Positions 34,641 through 45,585 of a stretch of DNA of 64,000 nt are shown one piece after another; position 1 is the first letter of the stretch, and each line of letters opens with the position of its first letter. Source of the DNA: Ideonella oryzae (lineage in GTDB: Bacteria > Pseudomonadota > Gammaproteobacteria > Burkholderiales > Burkholderiaceae_C); NCBI RefSeq assembly GCF_024055665.1, contig NZ_JAMXMC010000012.1, positions 62,001 through 126,000 on the forward strand. Reading direction: 5' to 3'. A program made the position numbers and the translations under genes. The notes under the pieces are model-generated. The model worked only from the letters and a program-made list of their open reading frames with translations. It was not told the origin of the DNA and did not search any database.

Positions 34641-35372
34641 TCAGGCGGCAGCGCCCGCGCAGGCGCAGGCCCCGCCGCAGCCGCCCTCGGTGGCCGCCTC
34701 GGGCGCGTTCAGGCCCTCGAACAGCACGTTGTTCTCCAGGTGGATGTGCTGCATCAGGTCCTCGCGCAGGGTCTGCAGGCCGGCCAACAGGGCGCGCCAG
34801 GTGCTGCAGGCCCCGCGCGGCATGGCCAGGCCATGGGCCAGGCTCACCATCTGCGCCAGGGCCTGGCCGTGCTGGTCGTGCTCGAAGCGCATCACCTCCA
34901 CCGGCGGCAGCTGTGTAGGCGACATGCCCTGGGCGATCAGCGGGAAGAGGATCTGCTCCTCCTTCTGCATGTGGCTTTCCAGCTCCTGCAGCATGGCCTC
35001 CAGGTGGTCGGCCAGGCCGTGCGGGCACTCGGCGCGATCGGCGTGGACGGTCTCGACCCGGCGCGACAGGCGCACCAGCTCCGGCAGCTGCTCGCGGTGG
35101 CGGTCGTGGTAGCGCACCAGGATGTGGTCGATCAGCTCGGACGCGGTGGCGCCGCGCCAGTCGATGGACTCGGCGCCGCCGTCGTCCTGCAGGGCCTGCA
35201 GCGCCTCGGTGATGGGCTGCGGGTCCAGGCCCAGCGGCGCCAAGGCGTCGCGCAGGGTCTGCTTGCCGCCGCAGCAGAAGTCCAGCTGGTGGCGATGGAA
35301 GATGGCGGTGGCACCGGGGATGCTGCGGGCCAGGTCGCCCAGGGAACGGTCCAGAAAGACGGTGTCGGTCAT
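34641..35372 (-). CDS. ric: Iron-sulfur cluster repair di-iron protein (Ric/YtfE/NorA)
   Basis: A 243-residue protein. The N-terminal ScdA domain has DFCCGGKQTLRDA. A hemerythrin-like di-iron domain follows, with ligands in HILVRYHDRHREQLPEL, ESHMQKEEQILFPL, MRFEHDQHGQAL and LMQHIHLENNVLFEGL. The C-terminus ends in a Cys-rich tail. Ric repairs iron-sulfur clusters damaged by NO and is called NorA in Ralstonia/Cupriavidus, where NorR activates it. Start ATG 35372 fits the domain start. A sigma-54 -24/-12 promoter lies 39-54 bp upstream and three NorR-type sites lie beyond, so expression should be NO-induced through NorR. No norB follows. Confidence 0.93.
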   Translation of the reverse strand: MTDTVFLDRSLGDLARSIPGATAIFHRHQLDFCCGGKQTLRDALAPLGLDPQPITEALQALQDDGGAESIDWRGATASELIDHILVRYHDRHREQLPELVRLSRRVETVHADRAECPHGLADHLEAMLQELESHMQKEEQILFPLIAQGMSPTQLPPVEVMRFEHDQHGQALAQMVSLAHGLAMPRGACSTWRALLAGLQTLREDLMQHIHLENNVLFEGLNAPEAATEGGCGGACACAGAAA

Positions 35373-35410
35373 CGGAAGGCTTTCATGCGGGGTGGGAATG
35401 CCCCCTTCTT

Positions 35411-35426
35411 GGCAAGCCCCGGGCCA
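35411..35426 (-). promoter_or_regulatory. Sigma-54 (-24/-12) promoter for ric
   Basis: On the minus strand the sequence reads TGGCCCGGGGCTTGCC. It has GG and GC exactly 10 bp apart and 6 of 7 matches to TGGCACG followed by N4-TTGC. It faces ric, with the start codon 39 bp downstream. Sigma-54 promoters require an enhancer-binding protein; NorR is encoded divergently beside it. Confidence 0.8.
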
Positions 35427-35466
35427 GGGGGCGGCACTTGGAGAATCAGACACTTGGCGCCGACAG

Positions 35467-35524
35467 GGTCATTTGCACCATGGTCATTGAACGGTCAAAA
35501 CAACCCTTCATGGTGTAATCAACC
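35467..35524. promoter_or_regulatory. Three NorR binding sites (GGT-N7-ACC)
   Basis: Three perfect copies of GGT-N7-ACC occur: GGTCATTTGCACC (35467-35479), GGTCAAAACAACC (35493-35505) and GGTGTAATCAACC (35512-35524). This is the core reported for NorR in Ralstonia/Cupriavidus, where three sites act as the enhancer of norAB. The last copy abuts the norR ATG, so NorR probably also represses or autoregulates its own gene. The group sits about 40-100 bp upstream of the ric sigma-54 promoter. Confidence 0.8.
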
Positions 35525-37114
<1,590 letters not shown>

Positions 37115-37132
37115 CGGCCAGGCCCCGGGGGC

Positions 37133-38704
37133 TCAGGCGGCGACGGCGTCCAGGCGGAACACCTGCACCGCGCCGCGCAGGCGGTCGGCCTGCAGGCGCA
37201 GCTGCTCGGAGGCGGCCGCGCTCTGCTCCACCAGGGCCGCGTTCTGCTGCGTCACCATGTCGAGCTGGGCCACGGCCTGGTTGATCTGGCCGACGCCATC
37301 GGACTGCTGGCTGGCGGCCTGGCTGATCTCGCCCAGCAGCTCGGTCACGCGCTGCACCCGGGCCACCATGGCCTGCATGGCCTGGCCAGCCTCGCCGGCC
37401 TGGCGGGTGCCGCACTCGACCTGGGCCAGGCTGCCGGCCACCACGCCCTGGACCTGGCGGGCAGCTTCGGCCGAGCGGTGGGCCAGGGCCCGCACCTCAC
37501 CGGCCACCACGGCAAAGCCGCGGCCCGATTCACCGGCCCGCGCGGCCTCCACCGCGGCGTTGAGCGCCAGCAGATTGGTCTGGAAGGCGATGCCATCGAC
37601 CAGGGCCACGATCTCGCCGATCTGCCGGTTGGCGGCCGAGACCTGCTGCATGGTGTCCACCACCTGGCCGACCGCGGCCGCGCCGCTCTCCACCGCCTCG
37701 CGGGCGGCCTGGGCCTCGTCGGCGGCATGGCGGGTCACCTCGGCGTTCTGGTGCACCGAGCCGGAGAGCTCCTCCAGCGAAGCCGCCGTCTGCTGCAGGC
37801 TGGCGGCCTGTTCCTCGGTGCGCTGCGACAGGTCGGTGGTGCCGCCGGCCATCTCGTCGGCACCGCGGGCCACCTGGTCGCAGCTGTCGCGCACGCTGCG
37901 CACCACCTGGGCCAGGTCCTGGGTCATGCCTTCGAGCGCGCCCAGCACCCGGCCGGTCTCGTCGGCGGGCCGCTCACCCACCCGCACCGACAGGTCGCCC
38001 TGGGCCACGGCCTCGGCCACCGCGACGGCGCGGCCCAGCGGGCGGGTGATGCCGCGGGCCAGCCAGATCGCCATGCCCAGGCCCACGCACAGGGCCGCCA
38101 CCCCGCCGGCCAGCACGCGCAGGCGCTCGGCCGCCAGCGATTCGCGCAGGGCCTCGCCCTCGCGGGACACCTGCTCGCGCACCTGCGCCGCCAGGGCCCG
38201 CACCGGCACCTGCAGGGTGTCGATGGCCGGCAGCGTCTCCTGGCGCAGCAGGGCCTCGGCCTGGCTGCGCTGCCCGTCCTTCAGCAGGGCACTGACCTGG
38301 GTGAAGCTGCGCACATAGGCGACCCGGGCCGTCTGGATCTCGGCCAGGCTGCGGCGCTGGGCCGGGTCGGTCAGCAGGGTGTCGAGCTCAGCCAGCGCCT
38401 GGTCCACCAGGGTCCGGTTGTCGCGGATCTTCTGGTGCAGCGCGGCGTCATCCTGCGGGTTCGTCACGAAGAACAGCTCCATCGTGCGGCGGGTGTTGGA
38501 GCGGGTGGTGGCGTCCAGCAGGGCGGCCGCCTCGGCGCTGCGCCAGTCGTGCTGGGTCAGCTGGGCCACGCCCTCGCCCACCTGGGCAAAGCGCAGCACC
38601 GCCGCGCCCACCACCACGGCCAGCAGGCCCAGCACCCCGGCAAAGCCCCATCCCAGGCGGGCGCCGATCGATCGGCCCGTCCCCTGCTGTCGCAGCTCTC
38701 GCAT
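37133..38704 (-). CDS. Methyl-accepting chemotaxis protein
   Basis: The 523-residue receptor has a membrane helix at ~15-37, a ~150-residue four-helix periplasmic sensor ([20 protein letters not shown] and following), a second helix at ~190-212, a HAMP domain, and a cytoplasmic signalling domain with the hairpin tip [20 protein letters not shown]. No C-terminal CheR-tethering pentapeptide is visible. Start ATG 38704 follows AAGGAGAG; an upstream ATG at 38725 is less likely. It is divergent from narK1 across a shared region with an FNR box, so it may direct movement to nitrate or another electron acceptor under low oxygen. The ligand is unproven. Confidence 0.9.
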   Translation of the reverse strand: MRELRQQGTGRSIGARLGWGFAGVLGLLAVVVGAAVLRFAQVGEGVAQLTQHDWRSAEAAALLDATTRSNTRRTMELFFVTNPQDDAALHQKIRDNRTLVDQALAELDTLLTDPAQRRSLAEIQTARVAYVRSFTQVSALLKDGQRSQAEALLRQETLPAIDTLQVPVRALAAQVREQVSREGEALRESLAAERLRVLAGGVAALCVGLGMAIWLARGITRPLGRAVAVAEAVAQGDLSVRVGERPADETGRVLGALEGMTQDLAQVVRSVRDSCDQVARGADEMAGGTTDLSQRTEEQAASLQQTAASLEELSGSVHQNAEVTRHAADEAQAAREAVESGAAAVGQVVDTMQQVSAANRQIGEIVALVDGIAFQTNLLALNAAVEAARAGESGRGFAVVAGEVRALAHRSAEAARQVQGVVAGSLAQVECGTRQAGEAGQAMQAMVARVQRVTELLGEISQAASQQSDGVGQINQAVAQLDMVTQQNAALVEQSAAASEQLRLQADRLRGAVQVFRLDAVAA

Positions 38705-38837
38705 CACTCTCTCCTTGCTTGGCATCAGGCCTTGTTCTTCGGCCTGCGGGCAGGGGGCGTCGAGTCGACCTGAAGGACTAGTCCACGCAGGGGATCTCCG
38801 CAGCGCCGCCAGAGGGTGAGCGCGGTTGACAGGTCAA

Positions 38838-38851
38838 TTGATCAAAGTCAA
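38838..38851. promoter_or_regulatory. FNR/DNR-type box upstream of narK1
   Basis: TTGAT-CAAA-GTCAA matches the FNR consensus TTGAT-N4-ATCAA at 9 of 10 half-site bases. It is 143 bp from the narK1 start and 134 bp from the divergent chemoreceptor start. A NarL-type heptamer candidate, TACCCCT (TACYYMT), lies at 38912-38918. Together these fit anaerobic and nitrate control of the nar genes. Confidence 0.75.
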
Positions 38852-38875
38852 CATCGAACCAGCAGTAGTTCTTTG

Positions 38876-38904
38876 GAACGATGCCCCGTTGCGGAGCATC
38901 GTTC
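38876..38904 (+). other. Strong hairpin in the narK1 leader
   Basis: GAACGATGC and GCATCGTTC form a perfect 9-bp stem around an 11-base loop that can itself pair further (CCCG with CGGA less one). TTTC follows. It lies between the FNR box and the narK1 start, within the probable 5' untranslated leader. It resembles a weak intrinsic terminator or an RNA control element; which one cannot be told from sequence. Confidence 0.55.
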
Positions 38905-38963
38905 TTTCGCGTACCCCTCGATGGTCTTCGGGTGGATGTTCGCCAGGGAGCCCTTGCGGGACA

Positions 38964-38982
38964 GTTCAATCACCCATTGAAC
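38964..38982. promoter_or_regulatory. Perfect palindrome next to the narK1 ribosome site
   Basis: GTTCAAT-CACCC-ATTGAAC is a perfect 7-5-7 inverted repeat ending 11 bp before the narK1 ATG, next to the only purine-rich patch (ACGAGG). As DNA it could be a protein site; as RNA it would form a stem close to the ribosome site and could lower translation. No known regulator motif was matched. Confidence 0.5.
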
Positions 38983-38993
38983 GAGGCCGCATC

Positions 38994-40265
38994 ATGGCGA
39001 CGCCCACTGCTCCCCTTCCCCGACAAGCCTGGTCCGTCCTGGCCGTCAGCACACTGGCCTTCACGGTGTGCTTCATGGTCTGGATGATGTTCGCCGTCAT
39101 CGGCATCCCGCTGCGCAAGACCCTGGGGCTGTCGGCCACCGAGTTCGGCCTGCTGGCCTCCATGCCCGTGCTCTCGGGCTCGCTGATCCGCGTGCCGCTG
39201 GGCATCTGGACCGATCGTTTCGGCGGCCGCATCGTGATGGCCATCCTGCTGGCCGTCTGCGTGCCGGCGGTGTGGATGATGTCCTACGCCACCGCCTACT
39301 GGCAGTTCCTGGTCATCGGCCTGCTGCTGGGCCTGGCCGGCGGCTCCTTCTCGGTGGGCACGCCCTATGTGGCCCGCTGGTTCCCCAAGGAGCGCCGTGG
39401 CATGGCCATGGGCGTGTTCGGCGCCGGCAACTCGGGCGCGGCGGTCAACAAGTTCGTCGCGCCGGCCATCGTGGTGGCCTTCGGCTGGACCATGGTGCCC
39501 AAGGTCTATGCCGTGATCCTGCTGGCCACGCTGGTGGTGTTCTGGCTGGGCAGCGCCAGCAACCCCAGCCACCTGGTGTCCACCGACACCAAGCTGTCGG
39601 ACCAGCTGAAGATGCTCAAGGACCCGCAGGTGCTGAAGTACTGCCAGTACTACAGCATCGTGTTCGGCGGCTACGTCGGCCTGAGCCTGTGGATGGTGCA
39701 GTACTACGTGGGCGAATACGGCCTGGACATCCGGGTGGCCGCCCTGCTGGCCGCCTGCTTCTCGCTGCCCGGCGGCGTGCTGCGCGCCATCGGCGGCGTG
39801 CTGTCGGACAAGTACGGCGCCCACCGCGTCACCTGGTGGGTGATGTGGGCCTGCTGGATCTGCCTGTTCCTGCTGAGCTACCCGCAGACCGACTTCACGA
39901 TCAACACCGTCAACGGTCCGCAAACCTTCCACATCGGCCTGAACGTGGTGGGCTTCACCAGCCTGCTGTTCCTGCTGGGCATCGCGATGGCCTTCGGCAA
40001 GGCCAGCGTTTTCAAGTACATCGGCGACCACTACCCCGACAACATCGGCACGGTCAGCGGCATCGTCGGCCTGGCCGGCGGCATGGGGGGCTTCCTGCTG
40101 CCCATCCTGTTCGGCTTCCTGCTGGACCTGACCGGCGTGCGCTCGAGCGCTTTCATGCTGCTCTACGGCGTGGTCTGGGTCTCGCTGATCTGGATGTACT
40201 GGACCGAGGTGCGCCACACGGACGTGATCGACACGCCCAGCGCCCCCATCCTCACTGCGCGCTGA
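38994..40265 (+). CDS. narK: Nitrate/nitrite transporter NarK1-type (MFS)
   Basis: The 423-residue major-facilitator protein has 12 helices. Nitrate-porter signatures include TDRFGGRIVMA (loop 2-3), LAGGSFSVGTPYVARWFPKE, FGAGNSGAAVNKF and GGVLSDKYGAHRVTW. The sequence is of the NarK1 type thought to couple nitrate uptake with protons. It is first in the narK1-narK2-narGHJI series and 39 bp from narK2. In Paracoccus the two transporters are fused; here they are separate. ATG 38994 was chosen as the start of the first helix region. Confidence 0.93.
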   Translation: MATPTAPLPRQAWSVLAVSTLAFTVCFMVWMMFAVIGIPLRKTLGLSATEFGLLASMPVLSGSLIRVPLGIWTDRFGGRIVMAILLAVCVPAVWMMSYATAYWQFLVIGLLLGLAGGSFSVGTPYVARWFPKERRGMAMGVFGAGNSGAAVNKFVAPAIVVAFGWTMVPKVYAVILLATLVVFWLGSASNPSHLVSTDTKLSDQLKMLKDPQVLKYCQYYSIVFGGYVGLSLWMVQYYVGEYGLDIRVAALLAACFSLPGGVLRAIGGVLSDKYGAHRVTWWVMWACWICLFLLSYPQTDFTINTVNGPQTFHIGLNVVGFTSLLFLLGIAMAFGKASVFKYIGDHYPDNIGTVSGIVGLAGGMGGFLLPILFGFLLDLTGVRSSAFMLLYGVVWVSLIWMYWTEVRHTDVIDTPSAPILTAR

Positions 40266-40304
40266 GCCGCTGCAGCCCCTTCTTCTCCCCTCCTGGAGAC
40301 TTCC

Positions 40305-41714
40305 ATGAGCACCCCTTCCCTGAGCGCGCGGCCGGGCCGCACGCTCACCCACTGGAACCCCGAAGACAAGGCCTTCTGGGAACGCGAGGGCGAAGCCATC
40401 GCCAAGCTCAACCTGTGGATCTCGGTCCCCTCGCTCTTCCTGGCCTTCGCCATCTGGCAGGTCTGGAGCGTGGTGGCCGTGGGCCTGCCCGGTCTGGGCT
40501 TTCACTACTCGACCAACCAGCTGTTCTGGCTGGCCGCGGCGCCGGCGCTCTCGGGCGCCACGCTGCGCATCTTCTATTCCTTCATGGTGCCGCTGGTGGG
40601 CGGCCGCCGCTGGACGGCCATCTCCACCGCCACGCTGCTGATCCCGGCCCTGGGCATCGGCTTCGCAGTGCAGGACAACCAGACGCCCTACCCCACCATG
40701 CTGATCCTGGCCCTGCTGTGCGGCCTGGGCGGCGGCAACTTCAGCTCCAGCATGGCCAACATCAGCTTCTTCTTCCCGAAGGAGCGCAAGGGCTCGGCCC
40801 TGGGTGTGAACGCCGGCCTGGGCAACCTGGGCGTGTCGGTGGTGCAGTTCCTCAGCCCCCTGGTGGTGACGGCCGGCATCTTCGGCATCTTCGGCGGTGA
40901 CGCCCAGACCATCGTCAAGAACGGCCAGACGCTGCAGGTCTGGACCCAGAACGCCGCCTTCATCTGGGTGCCCTGGATCGTGCTGTGCTCGCTGGCCGCC
41001 TGGTTCGGCATGAACGACCTGGCCGAGGCCAAGGCCTCCTTCGCCGACCAGGCCGTCATCTTCCGCCGCAAGCACAACTGGCTGATGTGCGTGCTCTACC
41101 TGGGCACCTTCGGCTCCTTCCTGGGCTATGCCGCGGGCTTCCCGCTGCTGATCAAGAGCCAGTTCCCCGGCGTGAACCCGCTGGCCTATGCCTGGCTGGG
41201 CCCGCTGACCGGCGCCGTCGTGCGCCCCTTCGGCGGCTGGCTGGCCGACAAGCTGGGCGGCGCCCGCGTGACGCTGTGGAACTTCGTGGTGATGGCGGTG
41301 GCTGTGTGCGGCGTGCTGGTCTTCCTGCCCAGCGGCCCGGCGGGCGGCAGCTTTGCCGGCTTCTTCCTGTGCTTCCTGGTGCTGTTCCTGACCACCGGCA
41401 TCGGCAACGGCTCGACCTTCCGCATGATCCCGGTGATCTTCCTGACCGAGCGCATGCGCGGCGTGAACCGCCAGGACGGCGCCGCCGTGGTGCAAGCCAC
41501 CAAGGAGGCCAACACCGAGGCCGCCGCGACCCTGGGCTTCACCGCCGCGATGGCGGCCTACGGCGGCTTCTTCATTCCCAAGAGCTATGGCAGCTCCATC
41601 GCCCTGACCGGTGGCCCGCAAGCCGCGCTCTACACCTTCATCGCCTTCTACCTGATCTGCATCGCCGTGACCTGGTGGCACTACGCCCGCCGCAACGCGC
41701 CGATGCCCTGCTGA
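40305..41714 (+). CDS. narK: Nitrate/nitrite antiporter NarK2-type (MFS)
   Basis: The 469-residue second transporter has the N-terminal soluble extension characteristic of NarK/NarK2 (HWNPEDKAFWEREGEAIAKL). Nitrate-site motifs follow: GGGNFSSSMANISFFFPKER (containing the glycine-rich nitrate signature), GLGNLGVSVVQF, PLTGAVVRPFGGWLADKLGG and TTGIGNGSTFRMIP. This type exchanges nitrate for nitrite and is needed to clear toxic nitrite from the cell. It lies 28 bp upstream of narG. Confidence 0.93.
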   Translation: MSTPSLSARPGRTLTHWNPEDKAFWEREGEAIAKLNLWISVPSLFLAFAIWQVWSVVAVGLPGLGFHYSTNQLFWLAAAPALSGATLRIFYSFMVPLVGGRRWTAISTATLLIPALGIGFAVQDNQTPYPTMLILALLCGLGGGNFSSSMANISFFFPKERKGSALGVNAGLGNLGVSVVQFLSPLVVTAGIFGIFGGDAQTIVKNGQTLQVWTQNAAFIWVPWIVLCSLAAWFGMNDLAEAKASFADQAVIFRRKHNWLMCVLYLGTFGSFLGYAAGFPLLIKSQFPGVNPLAYAWLGPLTGAVVRPFGGWLADKLGGARVTLWNFVVMAVAVCGVLVFLPSGPAGGSFAGFFLCFLVLFLTTGIGNGSTFRMIPVIFLTERMRGVNRQDGAAVVQATKEANTEAAATLGFTAAMAAYGGFFIPKSYGSSIALTGGPQAALYTFIAFYLICIAVTWWHYARRNAPMPC

Positions 41715-41742
41715 CCTCACGCCGCCCGAAGAAAGCCTCCCC

Positions 41743-44700
41743 ATGAGCCACTTCCTGGACCGACTCACCCACTTCGCGCTCCCCAAGGAGTCCTTTGCCA
41801 ACGGCCATGGCCGTGTCACCGGCGAAGACCGCACCTGGGAGGACGCCTACCGCAACCGCTGGTCGCACGACAAGATCGTGCGCAGCACCCACGGCGTGAA
41901 CTGCACGGGCTCCTGCTCGTGGAAGATCTACGTCAAGGGCGGCATCGTCACCTGGGAAACCCAGCAGACCGACTATCCCCGCACCCGCTGGGACATGCCC
42001 AACCACGAGCCGCGCGGCTGCGCCCGCGGCGCCAGCTACAGCTGGTACCTCTACAGCGCCAACCGCGTGAAGCACCCGATGGTGCGCAGCCGCCTGCTGC
42101 GCCGCTGGCGCGCCGCGCTGGTCGTGGCCAAGGACCCGGTGTCGGCCTGGGCCAGCATCGTCGAGGACGCCGATGCCCGGCGCGACTACCAGCAGGTGCG
42201 CGGCATGGGCGGCTTCGTGCGCAGCAGCTGGGAGGAAGTCAACCAGTTGATCGCCGCCGCCAACGTCTACACCATCAAGCAGCACGGGCCGGACCGCATC
42301 ATCGGCTTCTCGCCCATCCCGGCGATGAGCATGGTCAGCTACGCCGCGGGCAGCCGCTACCTGAGCCTGATCGGCGGCGTCTGCATGAGCTTCTACGACT
42401 GGTACTGCGACCTGCCGCCCTCGAGCCCGCAGGTCTGGGGCGAGCAGACCGACGTGCCCGAATCGGCCGACTGGTACAACAGCACCTACCTGATCGCCTG
42501 GGGCTCCAACGTGCCGCAGACGCGCACGCCCGACGCCCACTTCTTCACCGAGGTGCGCTACAAGGGCGCCAAGGCGGTGGCCGTCTCGCCCGACTACAGC
42601 GAGGTGGCCAAGCTGGCCGACCTGTGGCTGCACCCCAAGCAGGGCACCGACGCGGCCCTGGCCATGGCCATGGGCCATGTGGCCCTCAACGAGTTCTACT
42701 TCAAGCAGCGCTCGGCGTACTTCGACGACTACGCCCGCCGCTACACCGACCTGCCGATGCTGGTGCGCCTGAAGGTGCAGACCCTGGCCGATGGCCGCCA
42801 GGTGCTGGTGCCCGAGCGCTACCTGCGCGCCAGCGACTTCAACGGCAAGCTCGGCCAGTCCAACAACCCCGAGTGGAAGACCCTGGCCTTCGACAGCACC
42901 GGCCGCGCCGTGCTGCCCCATGGCTCGATCGGCTTCCGCTGGGGCGCCGAGGGCCGCGACGACGCCGGCCAGTGGAACCTGGAGGACAAGGAAGCCCGCC
43001 ACGGCGAGCAGGTCAAGCTCAAGCTCTCGGTGCTGGAGGATGGCGAGCAGGCCCATGCGGTGGTGGACGTCGCCTTCCCCTACTTCGGTGGCGTGCAGAA
43101 CCCGCACTTCCCCGCCAACGACGCGGTGGGCGAGATCAGCCTGGCCCGCGTGCCGGCGGTGCGCCTGCGCCTGAAGGAGAACGGCGACGAGGTGCAGGCC
43201 CTGGTGGCCACGGTGTTCGACCTGCAGGCCGCGCAGTACGGCATCGACCGCGGGCTGGGCAGCGGTGCCGCGAGCTACGACGACAACGCCCCCTACACCC
43301 CGGCCTGGGCCGAGCAGATCACCGGCGTGCCGCGCGCGCAGATCGTCACCGTGGCGCGCGAGTTCGCCGCCAACGCCGACAAGACGCAGGGCAAGTCGAT
43401 GATCATCATCGGCGCCGGCATGAACCACTGGTACCACTCGGACATGAACTACCGGGGGGTCATCAACCTGCTGATGATGTGCGGCTGCATCGGCAAGAGC
43501 GGCGGCGGCTGGGCCCACTACGTCGGCCAGGAGAAGCTGCGCCCACAGACCGGCTGGACGGCGCTGGCCTTCGCGCTGGACTGGGTGCGCCCGCCGCGCC
43601 AGCAGAACTCCACCAGCTTCTTCTACGCCCACACCGACCAGTGGCGCTACGAGAAGGTGGACATGCAGGAGGTGCTCTCGCCGCTGGCCGACCGCGCGCA
43701 GTACGCCGGCAGCATGATCGACTTCAACGTGCGCGCCGAGCGCATGGGCTGGCTGCCCAGCGCCCCGCAGCTGGAGACCAACCCGCTGCAGCTGGCCCGC
43801 GACGCCGCCGCGGCCGGCCTGCCGGCGCGCGACTACGTGGCCCAAGGCCTCAAGAGCGGCCAGCTGCGCATGAGCTGCGAGGACCCGGACGCGCCGGTCA
43901 ACTGGCCGCGCAACATGTTCGTCTGGCGTTCCAACCTGCTGGGCTCCTCCGGCAAGGGCCACGAGTACTTCTGCAAGCACCTGCTGGGCACCGAGAACGG
44001 CGTGCAGGGCAAGGACCTGGGCCCGGATGACGCGAAGCCCTCCGAGGTGGCCTGGCACGCCAAGGCGCCCGAAGGCAAGCTGGACCTGCTGGTGACGCTG
44101 GACTTCCGCATGAGCACCACCTGCCTGTACAGCGACATCGTGCTGCCCACGGCCAGCTGGTACGAGAAGAACGACCTCAACACCAGCGACATGCACCCCT
44201 TCATCCACCCGCTGTCCGCGGCGGTGGACCCGGTGTGGGAATCGCGCAGCGACTGGGAGATCTACAAGGGCTTCGCCAAGGCCTTCAGCGAGGTCTGCGT
44301 GGGCCACCTGGGCGTCGAGCAGGACGTGGTGATGACCCCGCTGATGCACGACACCCCGGCCGAGCTGGCCCAGCCGTATGGCGTGGCCGAGTGGAAGAAG
44401 GGCGAGTGCGAGCTGATCCCCGGCAAGACCGCGCCGCAAGTGACGGTGGTCGAACGCGACTACCCCAACACCTTCAAGCGCTTCACCGCCCTGGGCCCCT
44501 TGATGGACAAGCTGGGCAACGGCGGCAAGGGCATCGGCTGGAAGACCGAGACCGAGGTCGAGCAGCTCGGCCAGCTCAACGGCCGCGTGGCCGAACCCGG
44601 TGTCAGCCAGGGCCGCCCGCGCATCGTCAGCGACATCGACGCCTGCGAGGTGATCCTGCAGCTGGCGCCCGAGACCAACGGCCATGTCGCCGTCAAGGCC

Positions 44701-45549
44701 TGGGAGGCGCTGAGCAAGACCACCGGCCGCGAGCACGCCCACCTGGCGCTCTACCGCGAGGACGAGAAGATCCGCTACCGCGACGTGCAGGCCCAGCCGC
44801 GCAAGATCATCTCCAGCCCGACCTGGAGCGGCATCGAGAGCGAGACCGTCAGCTACAACGCCGGCTACACCAACGTGCACGAGCTGATCCCATGGCGCAC
44901 CCTGACCGGCCGCCAGCAGTTCTACCAGGACCACCCCTGGATGATCGCCTTCGGCGAGGGCTTCTCCAGCTACCGGCCGCCGGTGGACATGAAGGCCACC
45001 TCGGGCATGGAAGGCATCAAGCCCAACGGCAACGCCGAAATCGTGCTGAACTTCATCACCCCGCACCAGAAGTGGGGCATCCACAGCACCTACACCGACA
45101 ACCTGCTGATGCTCACGCTCAACCGCGGCGGGCCGGTGGTGTGGCTGTCGGAGGACGACGCGAAGTCGGTCGGCATCGTCGACAACGACTGGATCGAGCT
45201 GTTCAACACCAACGGTGCCATCGCGGCGCGGGCGGTGGTCAGCCAGCGCGTCAAGCCGGGCATGGTGATGATGTACCACGCCCAGGAAAAGATCATCAAC
45301 ACGCCCGGGTCGGAGATCACCGGCGTGCGCGGAGGCATCCACAACTCGGTCACCCGGGTCGTGCTCAAGCCCACCCACATGATCGGCGGCTACGCCCAGT
45401 ACAGCTACGGCTTCAACTACTACGGAACCATCGGCACCAACCGCGACGAGTTCGTCGTGGTGCGCAAGATGGCCAAGGTGGACTGGCTGGACACCCCCCG
45501 CGACGACCACCTGGCCGTCGCCTACCAGGCCCAGGGCGAGAACCCCTGA
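41743..45549 (+). CDS. narG: Respiratory nitrate reductase alpha subunit
   Basis: The 1268-residue catalytic subunit reduces nitrate to nitrite on the cytoplasmic face. The N-terminal H-x3-C-x3-C...C motif for the FS0 cluster is in THGVNCTGSCSWK, with the third Cys in EPRGCARGA. The Asp that ligates molybdenum is in SADWYNSTYLIAWGSN. The sequence is collinear with E. coli NarG (PQTRTPDAHFFTEVRYKGAK, MIIIGAGMNHWYHSDMNYRG) and carries no Tat signal of Nap type. It holds the bis-MGD cofactor and passes electrons from NarH. Confidence 0.98.
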   Translation: MSHFLDRLTHFALPKESFANGHGRVTGEDRTWEDAYRNRWSHDKIVRSTHGVNCTGSCSWKIYVKGGIVTWETQQTDYPRTRWDMPNHEPRGCARGASYSWYLYSANRVKHPMVRSRLLRRWRAALVVAKDPVSAWASIVEDADARRDYQQVRGMGGFVRSSWEEVNQLIAAANVYTIKQHGPDRIIGFSPIPAMSMVSYAAGSRYLSLIGGVCMSFYDWYCDLPPSSPQVWGEQTDVPESADWYNSTYLIAWGSNVPQTRTPDAHFFTEVRYKGAKAVAVSPDYSEVAKLADLWLHPKQGTDAALAMAMGHVALNEFYFKQRSAYFDDYARRYTDLPMLVRLKVQTLADGRQVLVPERYLRASDFNGKLGQSNNPEWKTLAFDSTGRAVLPHGSIGFRWGAEGRDDAGQWNLEDKEARHGEQVKLKLSVLEDGEQAHAVVDVAFPYFGGVQNPHFPANDAVGEISLARVPAVRLRLKENGDEVQALVATVFDLQAAQYGIDRGLGSGAASYDDNAPYTPAWAEQITGVPRAQIVTVAREFAANADKTQGKSMIIIGAGMNHWYHSDMNYRGVINLLMMCGCIGKSGGGWAHYVGQEKLRPQTGWTALAFALDWVRPPRQQNSTSFFYAHTDQWRYEKVDMQEVLSPLADRAQYAGSMIDFNVRAERMGWLPSAPQLETNPLQLARDAAAAGLPARDYVAQGLKSGQLRMSCEDPDAPVNWPRNMFVWRSNLLGSSGKGHEYFCKHLLGTENGVQGKDLGPDDAKPSEVAWHAKAPEGKLDLLVTLDFRMSTTCLYSDIVLPTASWYEKNDLNTSDMHPFIHPLSAAVDPVWESRSDWEIYKGFAKAFSEVCVGHLGVEQDVVMTPLMHDTPAELAQPYGVAEWKKGECELIPGKTAPQVTVVERDYPNTFKRFTALGPLMDKLGNGGKGIGWKTETEVEQLGQLNGRVAEPGVSQGRPRIVSDIDACEVILQLAPETNGHVAVKAWEALSKTTGREHAHLALYREDEKIRYRDVQAQPRKIISSPTWSGIESETVSYNAGYTNVHELIPWRTLTGRQQFYQDHPWMIAFGEGFSSYRPPVDMKATSGMEGIKPNGNAEIVLNFITPHQKWGIHSTYTDNLLMLTLNRGGPVVWLSEDDAKSVGIVDNDWIELFNTNGAIAARAVVSQRVKPGMVMMYHAQEKIINTPGSEITGVRGGIHNSVTRVVLKPTHMIGGYAQYSYGFNYYGTIGTNRDEFVVVRKMAKVDWLDTPRDDHLAVAYQAQGENP

Positions 45550-45585
45550 GTCACCCATCGCTGATCGATCCCAAGGAGCATTGAG

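Noticed and set aside
38876-38908. Narrow call of the narK1 leader hairpin as a true intrinsic terminator
   Set aside because: The U-run is short (TTTC) and broken; it is kept as a structured leader of unknown role.
38970-41834. A 954-codon minus-strand open frame opposite narK1/narK2
   Set aside because: Same type of shadow; both plus-strand transporters have clear motifs and ribosome sites.
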